From the NCBI GenBank assembly GCA_900128395.1, contig LT649640.1, forward strand, positions 1 through 17,510: a DNA stretch of 17,510 nucleotides, in the 5' to 3' direction. The position numbers and the translations under genes are program-made. The stretch comes from Stramenopiles sp. TOSAG23-2 (taxonomy: Eukaryota > Sar). Positions 15,611 to 17,510 of this stretch are shown in pieces (positions within the stretch are counted from its first letter, which is position 1; each line of letters begins with the position of its first letter). The notes beneath the pieces are model-generated. The model was given only the letters and a program-made list of their open reading frames with translations. It was not told the DNA's origin and did no database searches.

Positions 15611-16133
15611 ATTTTATTATCGAAGTGCCATGGCGCAATATTTATCTTCAAATGTTACCGGACGCGACCGCAGCGTTATACATATTGTAATGAATGAATC
15701 ACAAAGCCACGACTTTGTAGCAATAGCTAGCGTATTAAATGCAGCATGGGAGATGCAACGTCAATATGGGGAGAAACATTTAGATTTTATGTCTAAATTT
15801 ATTGGTAGTGATGGAGAAGATGAAGGAGAAGCAAATATGGGAAAAGGTGCAGTGGAAATAAAGAAATTACGAGCAAAAGCTAATGAATATTTTTTAATGG
15901 CGGAAGCTATTCGTCATCAAGATGGCTTGTGTGATCATGCATTTAAAAATGCATTGAGATGGTTGAAACGAATGGACATTATCACCGTTAATTCAGTTAC
16001 TGGAACAATGTCTGTAAGAACAAGCAGTGATATTTTATCTAGTAAAGAAAAATTATTAGGAGATTCATTATGTGAAGAATATGCATTAGAAAGTTTAAAT
16101 GCAGAATTTTTAGTTGATAAAAAGTTTGCTTAA
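15603..16133 (+). CDS. TMEM143/DUF3754 protein, C-terminal part in shifted frame
   Basis: 176 residues from an ATG that overlaps the previous stop (ATGAGTAA) to TAA. The frame is open further upstream, where it reads YFIRIFNRYRMSKFYYRSAM, then AQYL, a basic post-membrane stretch as expected after the second helix of DUF3754 proteins. It continues SVIHIVMNESQSHDFVAIAS, like the segment following the helices in this family, and then an acidic loop (GSDGEDEGEAN) and a helical, winged-helix-like end (KNALRWLKRMDIITVNSVTG). I take it as the same gene as 14330-15610, not a separate one. A real second cistron cannot be excluded from sequence alone. Confidence 0.7.
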   Translation: MSKFYYRSAMAQYLSSNVTGRDRSVIHIVMNESQSHDFVAIASVLNAAWEMQRQYGEKHLDFMSKFIGSDGEDEGEANMGKGAVEIKKLRAKANEYFLMAEAIRHQDGLCDHAFKNALRWLKRMDIITVNSVTGTMSVRTSSDILSSKEKLLGDSLCEEYALESLNAEFLVDKKFA

Positions 16134-16367
16134 AAATATAGCAAAAGAAGAAGAGAGGGGTAAAAGAAAAAAGTAGAAAACACGGAGAAAGACGAAATAT
16201 TTTTTTTTTGTAAATAATTTAGCATGTATTATTGTATATTATTTTAAAAATGAGGCACGTTTTATTGTTTTTTTTTAAATCATCCGTACAATTTACAACA
16301 GAGTACCGAAGTACGAGTAATATATAAAATTTATTATTATTTAATACGGTATGCATATGATATGATA
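16134..16367. other. 3' region after the DUF3754 gene
   Basis: A GA-rich then T-rich spacer of about 230 bases between convergent coding material. It should contain the DUF3754 3' untranslated region. No further feature is seen. Confidence 0.6.
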
Positions 16368-16604
16368 TATTATTTAAATTGGGGATATCAACGGTTTTTC
16401 TTCTTGTGTTTCAACGTAACTAACCAAGGCATCCTTTTCTCCAACTTTGTTCTGTTTACTTTGTAATTTATCATCGTTCTTTCCGTATTATTTAAATTGG
16501 GGATATCAACGGTTTTTCTTCTTGTGTTTCAACGTAACTAACCAAGGCATCCTTTTCTCCAACTTTGTTCTGTTTACTTTGTAATTTATCATCGTTCTTT
16601 CCGT
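16368..16604 (-). repeat. Exact tandem duplication, 118-bp unit, includes a gene's last codons
   Basis: Bases 16368-16486 recur at 16486-16604 without any difference that I could find. On the minus strand each copy encodes the same 36-codon tail (GKNDDKLQSKQNKVGEKDAL, then VSYVETQEEKPLISPI) followed by TAA at 16492-16494 in the copy nearer the gene and at 16374-16376 in the other. The outer copy is therefore a duplicate of the gene's 3' end lying downstream of its stop. The unit length is not a multiple of three. Confidence 0.97.
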
Positions 16605-16810
16605 CAATATTGCTACGTTTCATTTGATCACTTAATTGACTATCATTGAAAGTGGTTTATATCAATGCCTTGTATCCATGAAGGAGTAGATGTGTCCCAA
16701 TGTAGACCACCGCCATATAATCTATTTTTTTCTAAAACTTTACTGATGTAAATTGTTGGACTGCGTGTGTACGTTGGCTTGTACTTAAACTGAGCGTGGC
16801 CTATGGCCGT
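16492..16810 (-). pseudogene. Broken C-terminal gene fragment, family not recognised
   Basis: Two coding-like frames follow one another on the minus strand. The first (16810 to TGA at 16643) reads HAQFKYKPTYTRSPTIYISK, then VLEKNRLYGGGLHWDTSTPS and WIQGIDINHF, with varied composition including Trp and Gly. The second (open from 16656 to TAA at 16492) reads NDSQLSDQMKRSNIDGKNDD and on to the tail in the 118-bp repeat. A one-base difference in or near ACCACTTTCAATG (16645-16658) would join them. Upstream, an in-frame TAA at 16811 and a hairpin end the frame; an acceptor-like CATAG or CTCAG lies there, so it could instead be a last exon. The function is unknown. A degraded copy, an annotation-level sequencing indel, or the terminal exon of a gene starting beyond the hairpin are all possible. 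Confidence 0.5.
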
Positions 16811-16842
16811 TTAAGTCCATTATCAAGGGCCAACGTATACAC
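16765..16842. repeat. Long imperfect hairpin made from coding sequence
   Basis: Outer arms GTGTGTACGTTGGC (16765-16778) and GCCAACGTATACAC (16829-16842) pair at 13 of 14 positions. Inside are CTTAAAC (16784-16790) with GTTTAAG (16809-16815), and GGCC-TAT-GGCC at the tip (16798-16808). The left arm is part of the minus-strand coding-like frame, so the right arm looks like an inverted copy of it. Confidence 0.85.
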
Positions 16843-16954
16843 AACACCGAGATCTAACCAAAATTCACATACTTATATACAATACAATTTTATATAGCCA
16901 AAATAACTTCCTAATAACACTTAATTTTATACTTAAAATATATTATTAATACCT

Positions 16955-16980
16955 GGTATATAGCAACGTGCTACTATACC
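16955..16980. repeat. Short strong hairpin, 11-bp stem
   Basis: GGTATATAGCA (16955-16965) pairs with TGCTACTATACC (16969-16980) with a single bulged C and an ACG loop. It may be a structural RNA remnant, an insertion footprint, or a repeat end; no tRNA fold fits. Confidence 0.8.
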
Positions 16981-17016
16981 TTAAATCCCAAAAATAATAA
17001 TGCAGGGTAAGGGTAG

Positions 17017-17109
17017 TCTTTCCTACACGGTGCCCTCGTCTATTTCGTGCATCACTCTGAGGAGCGAAGCGACGAATAGACTCGGTGTGAAAATGGCAAC
17101 TAGGAAAGA
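17017..17109. repeat. Terminal-inverted-repeat-like element, about 93 bp
   Basis: TCTTTCCTA (17017-17025) and TAGGAAAGA (17101-17109) are perfect inverted ends. Inside, GTCTATTTCG (17038-17047) pairs with CGAATAGAC (17073-17081) with one bulged T. The core (GAGGAGCGAAGCGACG) is much richer in G+C than its surroundings. It carries no frame and resembles a miniature inverted-repeat element or folded palindrome. A target-site duplication was not identified. Confidence 0.6.
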
Positions 17110-17165
17110 TTAGTATATTCTAAGAAGTACGATTTTTGTACCTAAAATTGCTGACGTGATATCTA

Positions 17166-17471
17166 TAGAAATATTTGAGCACTAACAAGTATAAGCTTCC
17201 TATCAAAAAGGCAAAAATGATATCTATAGATTTTGGATTTTGGAATAGTTGAGAGTGCCGGGTGGTATTTTGGCCATTTTGGCTGTACTTGAATGTGCCA
17301 CAGTGCCACAGTTGATGGTAGAAATATTTGAGCACTAACAAGTATAAGCTTCCTATCAAAAAGGCAAAAATGATATCTATAGATTTTGGATTTTGGAATA
17401 GTTGAGAGTGCCGGGTGGTATTTTGGCCATTTTGGCTGTACTTGAATGTGCCACAGTGCCACAGTTGATGG
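17166..17471 (-). repeat. Exact tandem duplication, 153-bp unit, two copies
   Basis: Bases 17166-17318 recur at 17319-17471 with no difference that I could find. The unit holds AAGTATAAGCTTCC, ATCTATAGATTTTGG, GGTATTTTGGCCATTTTGG and a doubled TGTGCCACAGTGCCACA. Because 153 is a multiple of three, the minus-strand frames stay open through both copies and give a 51-residue repeated translation, but it has no recognisable domain and no clear start context. I treat it as non-coding repeat DNA, possibly two units of a satellite. Confidence 0.97.
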
Positions 17472-17510
17472 ATGTGGCCTTGAATAAAATATAAATATTT
17501 TCGGAAATTT

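Larger units (their letters stand above)
16843..17510. other. Gene-free repeat-rich end of the window
   Basis: Between the broken gene fragment and the right edge there is no frame that looks like a gene. The stretch consists of AT-rich sequence (16850-16950), two hairpin-forming elements and the 153-bp tandem repeat. Confidence 0.65.

Noticed and set aside
15601-15625. A 25-base intron (GTATGAG to GAAG) restoring the DUF3754 frame
   Set aside because: It is in phase and cannot be excluded, but it would delete YRMSKFYYR, which looks like the expected basic segment after the membrane helix. A one-base change in the T6 run explains the data more simply.
15605-16645. Programmed +1 frameshifting at stop codons as a genome-wide system
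   Set aside because: Both breaks can be written as skipping the T of a stop codon (TAA-A and TGA-T), but both also sit next to T runs and are equally explained by single-base indels; two cases are too few.
16955-16980. tRNA or small structural RNA
   Set aside because: There is one short stem only, with no cloverleaf arms or box A and B sequences nearby.
17120-17462. Minus-strand ORFs of 79 and 99 codons
   Set aside because: They exist because the repeat period is a multiple of three; no domain, signal peptide or codon bias supports a gene.
1-17510. CRISPR array, insertion sequence, phage or bacterial operon
   Set aside because: No regularly spaced short repeats, no transposase, and no bacterial gene organisation; the proteins and splice-like signals point to a eukaryotic nucleus.

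Overview
The window looks like nuclear DNA of a gene-dense, AT-rich unicellular eukaryote, perhaps a stramenopile or another alga-like protist; the lineage is inference and weakly held. The reasons are long, mostly uninterrupted reading frames with eukaryote-specific domain combinations (a PIN/GPCR/DEP membrane protein of the GPR155 type, a JMJD5-type JmjC oxygenase, an N-myristoylated EF-hand protein, a TMEM143-like DUF3754 protein). Other reasons are the absence of bacterial ribosome binding sites, the use of all three standard stop codons, and a few splice-like signals near gene 5' ends. No mobile-element protein, rRNA, tRNA or CRISPR array was seen.

Layout, left to right. Positions 1-458 (minus strand): 5' part of a small EF-hand gene, probably continuing through an intron off the left edge. 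962-3469 (minus): GPR155/LYCHOS-like transporter-GPCR-DEP protein, clearly richer in G+C than its neighbours. 3470-4209: AT-rich divergent promoter region with diverged repeats and inverted repeats. 4210-5182 (plus): basic protein of unknown function, probably with a short first exon. 5183-5711: convergent 3' region containing an exact 112-bp tandem duplication. 5712-6398 (minus): acylated four-EF-hand protein. 6694-8628 (minus): secreted GH13 alpha-glucosidase, whose start overlaps or abuts the end of the upstream TBC-like gene (8618-10315, minus). 10316-10998: divergent promoter. 10999-11850 (plus): JMJD5-like JmjC oxygenase. 12019-13842 (minus): secreted purple acid phosphatase with a kringle-like Cys-rich head. 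14330-16133 (plus): TMEM143/DUF3754 mitochondrial membrane protein, split by a +1 frame disruption. 16368-17510: a rearranged end of the window, with a broken minus-strand gene fragment whose last codons are duplicated in a 118-bp tandem repeat, three hairpins and an exact 153-bp tandem repeat.

The genes do not form one pathway. A loose theme is nutrient handling and signalling: secreted alpha-glucosidase and acid phosphatase, a candidate sterol/nutrient-sensing transporter-GPCR and two calcium sensors, but this may be coincidence. The strongest items for follow-up are the GH13/TBC overlap, the frame break in the DUF3754 gene, the kringle-like domain on the phosphatase, and the rearranged zone with coding-derived hairpin and exact tandem duplications in the last 1.1 kb. 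I found no convincing novel multi-gene system.
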